A DNA stretch of 62,629 nucleotides from an uncultured Senegalimassilia sp. (GTDB lineage Bacteria > Actinomycetota > Coriobacteriia > Coriobacteriales > Eggerthellaceae). Made by a program: the position numbers and the translations under genes. A model generated the notes under the pieces. That model had not been told where the DNA came from. It worked only from the letters and a program-made list of their open reading frames with translations, and searched no databases. The DNA is taken from contig NZ_CAKUAT010000016.1 of NCBI RefSeq assembly GCF_934636665.1, forward strand, positions 1 through 62,629, given 5' to 3'. Below are positions 8,946 through 16,713 of the stretch, one piece after another (position 1 is the stretch's first letter; each line of letters opens with the position of its first letter).

Positions 8946-11525
8946 ATGAAGCTGGTGGTGACCGAGAAGAACGACGCGGCGACGAAGATCGCGGCGTTGC
9001 TGGGCGTGAAAAAGCCCAAGGCTGACAAGGTGTATTCCACGCCGGTGTATCGGTTCGAGGTGGATGGCGAGGAATGGGTGACCATCGGCCTGCGCGGCCA
9101 TATCTTAGAGCCCGATTTCACGCCTACTCTTATATATAAGAAGCGCGGCGGCTGGCGCGGCGTCACCGCGGAGGGCGAGGCTATTCCGGCGCAGCTGCCC
9201 GCAAGCTTGGCGCGCCCGCCGTTCAAAAAGAAGAAGCCCTTCATCGAGGACGGCGTTGAGCTGAAGGCGTGGAAGATGGACGCCTTGCCGTATCTGATTT
9301 ATGCGCCCATCGAGAAGCTCCCGAAGGAGAAGGAGATTATCCGCAGCCTGAAGAACCTGGCGAAGAAGGCGGATTCCATCGTCATCGCAACCGACTTCGA
9401 CCGCGAGGGCGAGCTGATCGGCTCCGATGCCCTGTCGTGCATCCAGGAGGTCAATCCCACGGCGCCGGTTTCCCGCGCCCGTTACAGCGCTTTCACGAAA
9501 GAGGAGATCACGCACGCGTTCTCCAACCTGGTGGAGCTTGACACGAACCTGGCCTCGGCCGGCGCATCCCGCCAGGACATCGACCTGATCTGGGGCGCGG
9601 TGCTTACGCGCTATCTTACGCTCGTGAAGTTCGCCGGCTACGGAAACGTGCGCAGCTCCGGCCGCGTGCAGACGCCCACGCTGGCGCTGATCGTGGCGCG
9701 CGAGCGCGAGCGCCTGGCGTTCATCCCCGAGGACTACTGGGTGATCAAGGGCACCTTCGATGCCGCCGCGACCGCCGGTCCCACCGCCGGCGACGGCGAG
9801 CTTGCCTTCACGGCGCCGCACTCCACGGCCCGCTTCAAGGACGAGGCGGCGGCGAAGGCCGCCATGGCCGCTGTGGCCGGCGCGGCAAGCGCCACGGTGG
9901 CGGCGGTGGAGAAGCGCACGCGCAAGCAGCAGCCGCCCGTGCCGTTCAACACTACCAGCCTTATGGCCGCGGCCTCGGCAGAGGGCCTTTCGCCGGCGCG
10001 CACCATGCGCATCGCCGAAAGCCTGTACATGGACGGCTACATCTCTTACCCGCGTGTCGACAACACGGTGTATCCTAGCTCGCTCGACCTGGCCGAAGTG
10101 GTGAAGACCATCTCGGGCAACCCGGCGTACGCCCCGTATTGCCAGCAGCTGCTCTCCGCCGGCGAGCTGCACGCCACGCGCGGCAAGAAGGAGACCACCG
10201 ACCATCCGCCTATCTATCCTACGGCCAAGGCCACGCCCGACGACCTGGCTCCGGCCGATTACAAGCTGTACAACCTCATCGCGCGCCGATTCCTGGCAAC
10301 GCTGTCGGATGCGGCCGTGGTGGAGGGCACGAAGGTCACGCTTGAAGTGGGCGGCGAGCATTTCGCGGCCAAGGGCGACGTGCTGGTGACGCCGGGCTAT
10401 CGCGCCATCTACCCGTACGGCATGAAGAAGGACGAGCAGCTGCCTGCCATGAGCGAGGGGCAAGAGGTCGCCTTCAACGGCGCCGAGTGCACCAAGAAGC
10501 AGACCGAGCCGCCGGCGCGCTACAGCCAGGGCAAGCTGATCCAGGAGATGGAGAAGCTGGGCCTGGGCACGAAGTCCACGCGCCACAGCATCATCGAGCG
10601 TCTGTACACGGTGAAGTACATCCAGAACGACCCCATCGAGCCCAGCCAGCTGGGCATGGCGGTTTGCGACGCCCTTGACAAGTTCGCCCCGCACATCACT
10701 CATCCACAGATGACGGCAGAGCTGGAAGAGGAGATGGACAACATCGCCGAGGGCCGCAACACCAAAGACGCGGTGGTCACCAACAGCCGCAATCTGCTCT
10801 CCGAGCAGCTGGCAAACCTGCTGCCGCATTCCGAAGAGGTCAAAGACGCCCTGGCCGATGCCGTGGCGGCCGACGCCTACGTGGGCAAATGCCCCAAATG
10901 CGGCAAGGACTTGCAGATCCGCGTTTCGCAAAAGACGCGCGGCATGTTCATCGGCTGCGCCGGCTGGCCGGATTGCGACGTCACCTATCCGCTGCCGAAG
11001 GGCAAGGTGGAGTCTCTGCCCGACCCGTGCCCGACGTGCGGCATGCCCCAGGTGAAGGTGACGGCGTTCCGTTCCAAACCGCGCACGTTGTGCATCGACC
11101 CGAACTGCGAGACGAACAAGGAACCCGACGTGGTGGTGGGCGAGTGCCCGAAGTGCGCCGAGGCCGGCAAGAAGGCCAAGCTCATCGCGCAGAAGAACCC
11201 GCGTACCCTGAAGCGCTTCATCCGCTGCGAGAACTATGACGAGTGCGGCGTGGGTTACCCGCTTCCGCAGTACGGCGCCATCACGGCCACCGACGAGGTT
11301 TGCGAGCACTGCGGTGCGCCCATGGTCATCGTCACGACCGCGCGCGGCCCATGGAAGCTGTGCCCGAACTTCAGCTGCCCGGGCAAGGAGATCGAGGCCG
11401 AGAAAAAGGCGGCTGCAAAAGAGGCGAAGGCGGCGGGCAAAAAAGCGCCGGCAAAGAAGACGGCTGCGAAAAAGCCCGCAGCAAAGAAAACCGCCGCGAA
11501 GAAAACGGCGAAAAAGACCGAGTAG
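8946..11525 (+). CDS. topA: Type IA DNA topoisomerase I, archaeal-like sequence
   Basis: The 859-residue enzyme relaxes negative supercoils through a 5'-phosphotyrosine link. The Toprim domain starts MKLVVTEKNDAA and includes TDFDREGELIG. The active-site Tyr is Y368 in GYISYPRVDNTVYP. Both segments look like archaeal TopA rather than the usual bacterial VESPAKAKTI and ITYMRTDS types. The C-terminus carries several four-Cys zinc ribbons (CPKCGKDLQ, CPTCGMP, CPKCAEAG, CEHCGAP), then a Lys/Ala-rich histone-H1-like tail of about 40 residues. AGGAGG lies just before ATG 8946. It appears to be intact. Confidence 0.93.
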   Translation: MKLVVTEKNDAATKIAALLGVKKPKADKVYSTPVYRFEVDGEEWVTIGLRGHILEPDFTPTLIYKKRGGWRGVTAEGEAIPAQLPASLARPPFKKKKPFIEDGVELKAWKMDALPYLIYAPIEKLPKEKEIIRSLKNLAKKADSIVIATDFDREGELIGSDALSCIQEVNPTAPVSRARYSAFTKEEITHAFSNLVELDTNLASAGASRQDIDLIWGAVLTRYLTLVKFAGYGNVRSSGRVQTPTLALIVARERERLAFIPEDYWVIKGTFDAAATAGPTAGDGELAFTAPHSTARFKDEAAAKAAMAAVAGAASATVAAVEKRTRKQQPPVPFNTTSLMAAASAEGLSPARTMRIAESLYMDGYISYPRVDNTVYPSSLDLAEVVKTISGNPAYAPYCQQLLSAGELHATRGKKETTDHPPIYPTAKATPDDLAPADYKLYNLIARRFLATLSDAAVVEGTKVTLEVGGEHFAAKGDVLVTPGYRAIYPYGMKKDEQLPAMSEGQEVAFNGAECTKKQTEPPARYSQGKLIQEMEKLGLGTKSTRHSIIERLYTVKYIQNDPIEPSQLGMAVCDALDKFAPHITHPQMTAELEEEMDNIAEGRNTKDAVVTNSRNLLSEQLANLLPHSEEVKDALADAVAADAYVGKCPKCGKDLQIRVSQKTRGMFIGCAGWPDCDVTYPLPKGKVESLPDPCPTCGMPQVKVTAFRSKPRTLCIDPNCETNKEPDVVVGECPKCAEAGKKAKLIAQKNPRTLKRFIRCENYDECGVGYPLPQYGAITATDEVCEHCGAPMVIVTTARGPWKLCPNFSCPGKEIEAEKKAAAKEAKAAGKKAPAKKTAAKKPAAKKTAAKKTAKKTE

Positions 11526-11577
11526 CACAAGCACGAAAGTCGAGTAGCGTAAGCTAGCAATAAGCGCCTGCAAAGTG

Positions 11578-11614
11578 AAGAAGGCGGCACCCGAAGCGGG
11601 GGTGCCGCCTTCTT
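11578..11614. terminator. Terminator after topA
   Basis: A perfect 15-bp stem (11578-11592 with 11600-11614) with a 7-nt loop follows topA. The run after the stem is short (TTCTT). Confidence 0.85.
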
Positions 11615-11615
11615 G

Positions 11616-11657
11616 CATAGTGAGTCAAAACCTCCGTATCGTTTCGACTCACTAACT
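11616..11657. repeat. Imperfect palindrome, copy A of an element flanking the reductase locus
   Basis: AGTGAGTC (11619-11626) pairs with GACTCACT (11646-11653) around an A/C-rich core. Read on the minus strand, the element aligns with a second copy at 15210-15248, sharing AAGTTAGTGAGTC, a central CGGAGG and TTGACTCA. The two copies bracket the tetR, reductase and cytochrome genes. No known element is recognised. Confidence 0.7.
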
Positions 11658-11715
11658 TTTGCGGGTAAGAAAATGACGCGGCAATTGGCGTGGGCGGCGT
11701 GCCCGAAGTCATGTG

Positions 11716-12390
11716 CTACTCCTTGCCCCATTTCCAGGTTTCGGGGTTTTCGGGCGTGCGCCAGCTCCTCCAGCTTTCGGCCCCTGCGATGTTTTTGGTG
11801 CCGTCGATGATGATGTCGAGCCCTTGGTGGAAACGTTCTGCGCCGCTAGAGTCGCTGCGGATTGCCGCCCAGTCGCCATTGCCGAACGGATCGTCGCCAT
11901 TTGCTTGTTGAGTGCATAATTCCGTGACCTCGCGGTCAATAAAGCCGGAAAGATACGCCCGCATGGTGCTCCACATGGAATCGTAGACCCCTCGAGGAAT
12001 GCCCTGGTCAGTGTGAAGTAGGTAAGTATTGCGGTTGTGTTCCATGGGCCAAGCGATTTGCGTTTGCATTTGCATGAAGCGCACACGCGCATGCTTGAGC
12101 GAGTTTTCGCGAATCGAGCCGCAAATGCGGTGCAAGGAATCCTCCCAATATTCGCCGGGAATGGGCTTGTTATCGATGTTTTGGCGCATTTTTGCAAGTA
12201 CGAGAAACAGCAGCTGCTTTTTCGAGGGAACGTAGGTGTAGACGCTCATGGTGCCGATGCCGAGTTCGTCGGCGAGGGCGCGGATGCTGAACTTTTCATA
12301 TCCTCGTTCGTCAATCATGCGGAATGCGGCGTTTACCACTTCTTCTTGGGAAAAGGCATGTGCCCCGCGCTTCTGATGTTTCTTGGTCAC
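11716..12390 (-). CDS. TetR-family transcriptional regulator
   Basis: The 224-residue protein has an N-terminal TetR helix-turn-helix: FSQEEVVNAAFRMIDERGYE leading into SIRALADELGIGTMSVYTYVPSKKQLL. A helical ligand-binding domain follows, with several Trp residues and the C-terminal pocket type seen in TetR_C proteins. It is divergent from a flavin reductase. The spacer holds two identical palindromes, so it very likely represses that operon and perhaps itself, with release by an unknown small molecule. I chose the GTG at 12390 from the usual distance to the helix-turn-helix; a GTG at 12465 would add 25 residues and would lack a ribosome-binding site. Confidence 0.88.
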   Translation of the reverse strand: MTKKHQKRGAHAFSQEEVVNAAFRMIDERGYEKFSIRALADELGIGTMSVYTYVPSKKQLLFLVLAKMRQNIDNKPIPGEYWEDSLHRICGSIRENSLKHARVRFMQMQTQIAWPMEHNRNTYLLHTDQGIPRGVYDSMWSTMRAYLSGFIDREVTELCTQQANGDDPFGNGDWAAIRSDSSGAERFHQGLDIIIDGTKNIAGAESWRSWRTPENPETWKWGKE

Positions 12391-12490
12391 GGTGATCTGC
12401 CTGCAATCGTTGCTTGCTATTCGACTGAAAGAATATAAAGCAAGCTCGAAGGTTTCTCCTCGCACTGTCGAAATTGCCCATAAAGAATGC

Positions 12491-12519
12491 TTGAAAAGCT
12501 AATCCGTACAGTGTACGAT
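12491..12519 (+). promoter_or_regulatory. Promoter of the flavin reductase operon
   Basis: TTGAAA (-35, 12491-12496), a 17-bp spacer and TACGAT (-10, 12514-12519) read towards the reductase gene. The -10 hexamer overlaps the first TetR-type operator, consistent with repression by occlusion. Confidence 0.6.
12503..12518. promoter_or_regulatory. TetR-type operator 1
   Basis: TCCGTACAGTGTACGA contains a perfect 6-1-6 palindrome, CGTACA-G-TGTACG, at 12505-12517. An identical 16-bp copy lies exactly 32 bp downstream, about three helical turns away. Confidence 0.85.
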
Positions 12520-12534
12520 ACAAGACTGTTGTAC

Positions 12535-12550
12535 TCCGTACAGTGTACGA
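12535..12550. promoter_or_regulatory. TetR-type operator 2
   Basis: This is an exact second copy of the 16-bp operator (palindrome 12537-12549) on the same face of the helix as operator 1. It lies near the expected transcription start of the reductase operon. Confidence 0.85.
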
Positions 12551-12613
12551 ACGGAGTGGAGAAGGGGGCAAGCGGTAGATTCGCTTGCTGAATCAGAACA
12601 TTAGGGAGGGAAG

Positions 12614-14365
12614 ATGGCAGAGCGAGCAGAAAGCGGGATGTCCCGCCGCGGCTTTATGCGCGCTGCAGGTATTAGCCTGATCGGCGCTGCTGCGGCTACG
12701 GGCGCTTTCGGCCTGACCGGCTGCTCCGGCGAGGCGAAGGCCGCCGGCGTGACGGTGGAAAACAAGGGCGGCTGCGGCGACTTCAACGAAAGCGTCTATA
12801 CTGACGTATTTCCGGTGAAGACGCGCAGTATTCCGGTAGTGGACGCGGACAGTGGCATCGTTCGTCAGGGCAACGTGGCGTTTGAGCTGCGTGATATTCC
12901 TGCGTCTGAGATTCTGCGCACCGAAGAGACGGATGTGCTGGTCATCGGCTGCGGGCTGACGGGCTCCGTTGCGGCCGTTGCGGCATCCGACGACGGCAAA
13001 ACAAAGGTTTTGTGCGTCGAGAAGATGAACGTCGGTCGTGGCATGTTCGAGGGTATGGGCGTCGTTGGCGGCAAAAAGATGGAAGAGGCCGGCAACAACG
13101 TCGATAAGGCCGAGATGATGGACCGCATGCGTCATGCTGCGTACTATCGCGTGCCGATCGATCCCATTAAGCTGTGGGCTGATCGTTCTGGCGAAGCGGC
13201 AGACTGGCTGCAGGAAAAGTTCGACGAGGGCGAAGGCAAGATCCAGACGTACTTCAAGAAGGGAAACCCCAGCGCGCATAACTTTGAGGTGCCGCAAACG
13301 GAGATTGCCTTTAAGAGTGAGCTGTGGAGTGAGAAGACCACGTCTAACGCCGGCGGCGCCGGCATTTACATCGTCGCCGATCTGGCAAATACGTTCAGCA
13401 AGCGTCCGAACGCCGATTTGCGTTACAACGTTGCTGGTGTGCAGCTTATCCGCGAGGGCGACAACGGGCGCGTGACGGGAGCCATCTTGAAAGACGCTGA
13501 CGGATATTTCCGCGTAAATGCTTCCAAGGGCGTCATCGTGGCTACGGGTGGCTTCGACGCAAACCCTGCCATGCTCAAGGCATGGTGCCGTGCCGAGGAT
13601 ATCGCTGCGTGCGCAAGCTGGTGCCCCAACGAGGGCACAACGGGCGACGGCCAGCTGATGGGCCTTGCCGTGGGCGGCCAAATGGATCCGCTTCCGGCAG
13701 CTATTATGAATTTCGACTACGGTAGCCCTGAAGCATTCTATTCGGCGTGCTTGGGCATTCGCACCATCGTGGGTGGCATCATGATTAACGAGCAAGGCCG
13801 TCGTTTCTGCAGCGAGGGATTGCCGTTCCAGGCGCGCTCCAATTCCATCACGGCGCAGGCGCACTACGGTACCGACACATGGCGCGTGGCGTCTTCCACT
13901 CAGGTGGGTAAGGACAAGGAAAAGGTTGAAGCTGCGTTCCAACCGTTTATCGACAAGGGCTGGGGTTTCAAGGCTTCTAGCCTGAAAGAACTTGCTGGCA
14001 TGATGGGTGTGCCTGCCGATACGTTGGAGTCCGAAGTCGCTCGCTTCAATACGTTCTGCGACAACAAGAAGGACGAAGACTTCAATCGTCCTATGGAGAA
14101 GGCCACCAAGATCGAGGGCGATACCTACTATGCCGTGAAGCATCAGTCTTCCATTTTGGCTACGGTGTCCGGTCTGGTCGTTGACTACAACTGCAACGTG
14201 CTGGACTACGACAATAAGCCGATCGAGGGCCTGTTTGCGGCCGGTGGTGCTTCGGGCGGTTTCTTCTCCGGTAACTATCCGCGTCATATTTTCGGTCCGT
14301 CGGTCGGCCGTTGCGTCACGTTCGGCTATGTGGCTGGTCAGACCGCTGCGCAGGGGGTGAAGTAA
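12614..14365 (+). CDS. Tat-exported FAD-dependent reductase, fumarate reductase/Cgr2-like flavoprotein
   Basis: The 583-residue protein is a predicted extracytoplasmic terminal reductase for an organic electron acceptor. It starts with a twin-arginine signal (MSRRGFM, residues 9-15) ending in LTGC, so it is probably a lipoprotein anchored at Cys37. FAD binding is indicated by TDVLVIGCGLTGS (residues 107-119) and VIVATGGFDANP. The C-terminal GGASGG...GPSVGR block is the second FAD element of the fumarate reductase flavoprotein family. No heme motif is present, so electrons should come from the pentaheme cytochrome encoded 3 bp downstream. GGGAGGG precedes ATG 12614. The acceptor is unknown; fumarate, urocanate, cinnamate-like or xenobiotic substrates are all possible. 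Confidence 0.88.
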   Translation: MAERAESGMSRRGFMRAAGISLIGAAAATGAFGLTGCSGEAKAAGVTVENKGGCGDFNESVYTDVFPVKTRSIPVVDADSGIVRQGNVAFELRDIPASEILRTEETDVLVIGCGLTGSVAAVAASDDGKTKVLCVEKMNVGRGMFEGMGVVGGKKMEEAGNNVDKAEMMDRMRHAAYYRVPIDPIKLWADRSGEAADWLQEKFDEGEGKIQTYFKKGNPSAHNFEVPQTEIAFKSELWSEKTTSNAGGAGIYIVADLANTFSKRPNADLRYNVAGVQLIREGDNGRVTGAILKDADGYFRVNASKGVIVATGGFDANPAMLKAWCRAEDIAACASWCPNEGTTGDGQLMGLAVGGQMDPLPAAIMNFDYGSPEAFYSACLGIRTIVGGIMINEQGRRFCSEGLPFQARSNSITAQAHYGTDTWRVASSTQVGKDKEKVEAAFQPFIDKGWGFKASSLKELAGMMGVPADTLESEVARFNTFCDNKKDEDFNRPMEKATKIEGDTYYAVKHQSSILATVSGLVVDYNCNVLDYDNKPIEGLFAAGGASGGFFSGNYPRHIFGPSVGRCVTFGYVAGQTAAQGVK

Positions 14366-14368
14366 TCG

Positions 14369-14908
14369 ATGGCAGAGAACAAGAATTCCGGCAAGAAGCG
14401 CTGGCCTATCGTGGTGGGCGTTGTCGCCGCGGTGCTGATCATCGCATGCTGCGGCGGTTGGGCATGGCATAACACGCCGAGCTTCTGTGGCACGGTGTGC
14501 CATGATTCCATGGGCAACCACTTGGCGAACTACGAGGGTACCGACGAATCGAACGGCGCGGGCCTCGCCGCATGGCACGGTCAGCACGAGGGCACGACGT
14601 GTCTGGACTGCCACACCGCCGAGCTTGACGTGCAGGTGGCCGAGCTGCAGTCGCAGCTGGCTGGCGACACGGACAACCTGGGCCTGGCCGATCGCTACTA
14701 CATCGACAACGACAAGTGCCTGTCCTGCCATGGCGGTTCCTACGAGGAGCTGGCAAAACAGACGGCGGATTTGGGCGAGTACAACCCGCATCAAAGCCCG
14801 CATGGCAATTTGAACTGTAACGAGTGCCACAAAGGCCATGCTGCCCAGGTCGACACCTGCGGTCAGTGCCATCCCAACGGTGGCCAGACGATGCGCGGCA
14901 ACAACTAA
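14369..14908 (+). CDS. Membrane-anchored pentaheme cytochrome c (NrfH/NapC/Cgr1-like)
   Basis: The 179-residue protein has one N-terminal membrane anchor (about residues 13-30) and five heme-attachment sites in the exported part: CGTVCH (40-45), CLDCH, CLSCH, CNECH and CGQCH. The first is a CX3CH with a following Met (CHDSM), where NrfH-type proteins usually have CX2CHxM. Such proteins pass electrons from menaquinol to a partner reductase, here the flavoprotein immediately upstream. The ribosome-binding sequence overlaps the end of that gene, so the two form a tight operon. A terminator follows. Confidence 0.92.
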   Translation: MAENKNSGKKRWPIVVGVVAAVLIIACCGGWAWHNTPSFCGTVCHDSMGNHLANYEGTDESNGAGLAAWHGQHEGTTCLDCHTAELDVQVAELQSQLAGDTDNLGLADRYYIDNDKCLSCHGGSYEELAKQTADLGEYNPHQSPHGNLNCNECHKGHAAQVDTCGQCHPNGGQTMRGNN

Positions 14909-14949
14909 GCTGCACTCGACAGTCGGCAAGCGCCTATAGCGGCGCATAA

Positions 14950-14985
14950 CGAAAGGCGGCGTCCCAAACGGGGCGTCGCCTTTCG
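14950..14985 (+). terminator. Terminator of the reductase-cytochrome operon
   Basis: A stem of about 16 pairs with two G-T wobbles (14950-14965 with 14970-14985) and a four-base loop lies after the cytochrome gene. Confidence 0.85.
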
Positions 14986-15040
14986 GGTTGTGGGGTGGGT
15001 GATGCAGCAAGCGAGGCAACGTTTCGCTCTCGTCGAGGGC

Positions 15041-15179
15041 AAAACGCGATATGTTTGTGTTTTAATGTGCGCTTCCGAAGTAGAGCCTGATTGGTGGTTC
15101 GTATTTACCCAGGCCAGGAGCTTGGTGTGGAACGGCTTAGGTGGGCTGGCCTCGTTAAAACACAAACGTATCGCGTTTT
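15041..15179. repeat. Long inverted repeat, 27-bp arms around 85 bp
   Basis: The arm at 15041-15067 (starting AAAACGCGATA) matches the reverse complement of 15153-15179 at 25 of 27 positions. Transcribed, it would fold into a long hairpin about 139 nt from end to end. It could be a MITE-like remnant or a structured RNA. No transposase or target-site duplication was recognised. Confidence 0.75.
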
Positions 15180-15209
15180 CCGCGGTGCGCATTTTGCGCG
15201 CCGCGGAAA

Positions 15210-15248
15210 GTTAGTGAGTCAAAACCTTCCGGAGGGGTTGACTCATGT
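15210..15248. repeat. Imperfect palindrome, copy B of the flanking element
   Basis: GTGAGTCAAAACC pairs imperfectly with GGGGTTGACTCAT. The element closely matches the sequence at 11616-11657 in either orientation because both are quasi-palindromic. Confidence 0.7.
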
Positions 15249-15268
15249 GCGCCGCGGAATGAGGGGCG

Positions 15269-15823
15269 CTACAGTTGCTCGCCGTTCTCGATGGCGCGGT
15301 AGAGGTCGCGGCCACAGGTGTCGACGGCTACGAACACAGGGAAGTCGTCAAGCTCGAGGCGACGCAGCGCCTCGGTGCCAAGGTCGTCCCAGGCCACGGT
15401 TTCGCTTGCGGTGACGTGCTTGGCCAGCAGCGCGGCGATGCCGCCGACCGCCGCGAAGTATACGCCGCCGTTTTCAACGCAGGCGTCGATGACGGCCTGG
15501 TTGCGCTTGCCCTTGCCGATGCACGCTGCGATGCCGGCCTGCATAAGCTGGGGCGTGGCGAAGTCCATGCGGCTTGCCGTGGTGGGGCCCACGCTGCCAA
15601 GCGGGCGGCCGGCAGCGGCGGGGGTGGGGCCGGCGTAGAACAGCGTCTGCCCGGCCAGCGCGAACGGCAGCTCGCCGGTTTGCTCGAGCGCTTCGAGCGC
15701 ACGGGCGTGGCCGGCGTCTCGCATGGTGTAGCAGGGGCCGGTCAGGCGCACTTCCTGGCCAGCTTTCAGGTTCGCCAGCTGGGACTTGTCCAGCGGTAGG
15801 TTCAAACGTACGGGTTCGCTCAT
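15269..15823 (-). CDS. Class I (Fe-S) fumarate hydratase, beta subunit
   Basis: The 184-residue subunit forms, with the overlapping upstream alpha subunit, an oxygen-labile [4Fe-4S] fumarase or closely related tartrate dehydratase. Family signatures include GPCYTMRDAGHARALE near the N-terminus, FYAGPTPA, and GSVGPTTASRMD. A GKGKRNQAV segment and a C-terminal ELDDFPVFVAVD complete the C-terminal hydrolyase domain. It overlaps the alpha gene by 4 bp (ATGA), implying translational coupling and equal stoichiometry. Fumarase is the likeliest activity given the malic enzyme gene across the spacer; tartrate dehydratase cannot be excluded. Confidence 0.88.
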   Translation of the reverse strand: MSEPVRLNLPLDKSQLANLKAGQEVRLTGPCYTMRDAGHARALEALEQTGELPFALAGQTLFYAGPTPAAAGRPLGSVGPTTASRMDFATPQLMQAGIAACIGKGKRNQAVIDACVENGGVYFAAVGGIAALLAKHVTASETVAWDDLGTEALRRLELDDFPVFVAVDTCGRDLYRAIENGEQL

Positions 15824-16713
15824 TTCCCCTCACCCCAATCGATCAGCTCGATGGATGCGCTGCGCATGGCCGAGCAGCCCATGTTCACTGCTACAGGCAG
15901 CGCGGCGATGTGGCACGGCGCGGTTTCCAGATGCACGGCCAAGGCGGTCGCGCCGCCGCCGAGGGCCGCCGGTCCGATGCCCGTGGCGTTGATGGCGGCA
16001 AGCAGCTCGGCCTCGCGCTCGGCGGCCTGCGGGTTTGCGGCGGGGGTTCCCACCTCGCGCAGCAGCGCGTGCTTGGCCAGGCCCGCCACCTTGTCGAACG
16101 TGGCACCCACGCCCACGCCCACGATGAGCGGCGGGCAGGCGTTGGCGGCCTTCTCGCGCACGCAGTCGAGCACGACCTTCTTCACGCCCTCCCAGCCGGC
16201 GCCGGGCGCGAGCATGACCACGCGGCTTGCATTGTCCGAGCCGCCGCCCTTGAGCAGCACGTGCAGCGTGGCGCCGCGGCCGGGGCGCAGGGCGATCTCG
16301 GCGAAGGCGGGGGTGTTGTCGCCGGTGTTGGTGCGGTCGAGCAGCGCGTCGGTCACGACGCTCATGCGCAGGCGGCCGTCGGTATAGGCGCGCGCCACGG
16401 CGTCGTTGACGCCCGACAGGATGTTGCCGGGGATGAGCAGCTCCTCGCCGACCTCCAGGCGCACCCAGCAGGTGCCGGTGTCCTGGCAGATGGGCACGCC
16501 GTCCTCCTGCCCGATGCGGGCGTTTTCCAGCAAGCAGTCCAGCACGGACTGCGCACGCGGCTGCGTTTCGTCCGCGCGCGCCGCCTGCATGGCGGCAAGC
16601 ACGTCGGGGCGCAGGTGCGTGGCGCAGCGGCGCACGGCGCGGTACACGGCGTCGGCCACGGCGTCGGCGGTGAGCGCACCGGGCTGCGCCGCGGGCATGT
16701 TCTCGTCTTCCAC
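15820..16713 (-). CDS. Class I (Fe-S) fumarate hydratase, alpha subunit
   Basis: The 297-residue subunit carries the Fe-S hydrolyase domain: VPICQDTGTCWVRLEVG, then ALRPGRGATLHVLLKGGGSDN, and a VGVGVGATFDKVAGLAK region. Conserved Cys residues (in PICQDTG, VLDCVREK and MGCSAM) can ligate the [4Fe-4S] cluster. I chose GTG 16713 because AAAGGAAAGGAAC precedes it; ATG 16698 is an alternative that removes five residues. The long frame further upstream is Arg/Pro-rich and not hydrolyase-like. It is the first gene of a two-gene operon with the beta subunit. Confidence 0.88.
   Translation of the reverse strand: MEDENMPAAQPGALTADAVADAVYRAVRRCATHLRPDVLAAMQAARADETQPRAQSVLDCLLENARIGQEDGVPICQDTGTCWVRLEVGEELLIPGNILSGVNDAVARAYTDGRLRMSVVTDALLDRTNTGDNTPAFAEIALRPGRGATLHVLLKGGGSDNASRVVMLAPGAGWEGVKKVVLDCVREKAANACPPLIVGVGVGATFDKVAGLAKHALLREVGTPAANPQAAEREAELLAAINATGIGPAALGGGATALAVHLETAPCHIAALPVAVNMGCSAMRSASIELIDWGEGK

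Larger units (their letters stand above)
14909..15268. other. Intergenic region with terminator, inverted repeat and palindrome
   Basis: This 360-bp stretch separates the cytochrome gene from the converging fumarase genes and encodes no supported protein. It contains the operon terminator, a long inverted repeat and palindrome copy B, each listed separately. Confidence 0.8.

Noticed and set aside
9105..11618. An 837-codon open frame antisense to topA, and similar long antisense frames opposite asnB (2328-4292), the flavoreductase (12593-15019) and others
   Set aside because: They lie opposite clear protein families, have Arg/His/Val-rich compositions typical of reverse frames in high-G+C DNA, and lack ribosome-binding sites and domains.
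11616..15248. Insertion sequence or integrated element around the reductase locus
   Set aside because: No transposase, integrase or target duplication was found. Only repeated palindromes and an inverted repeat are supported.
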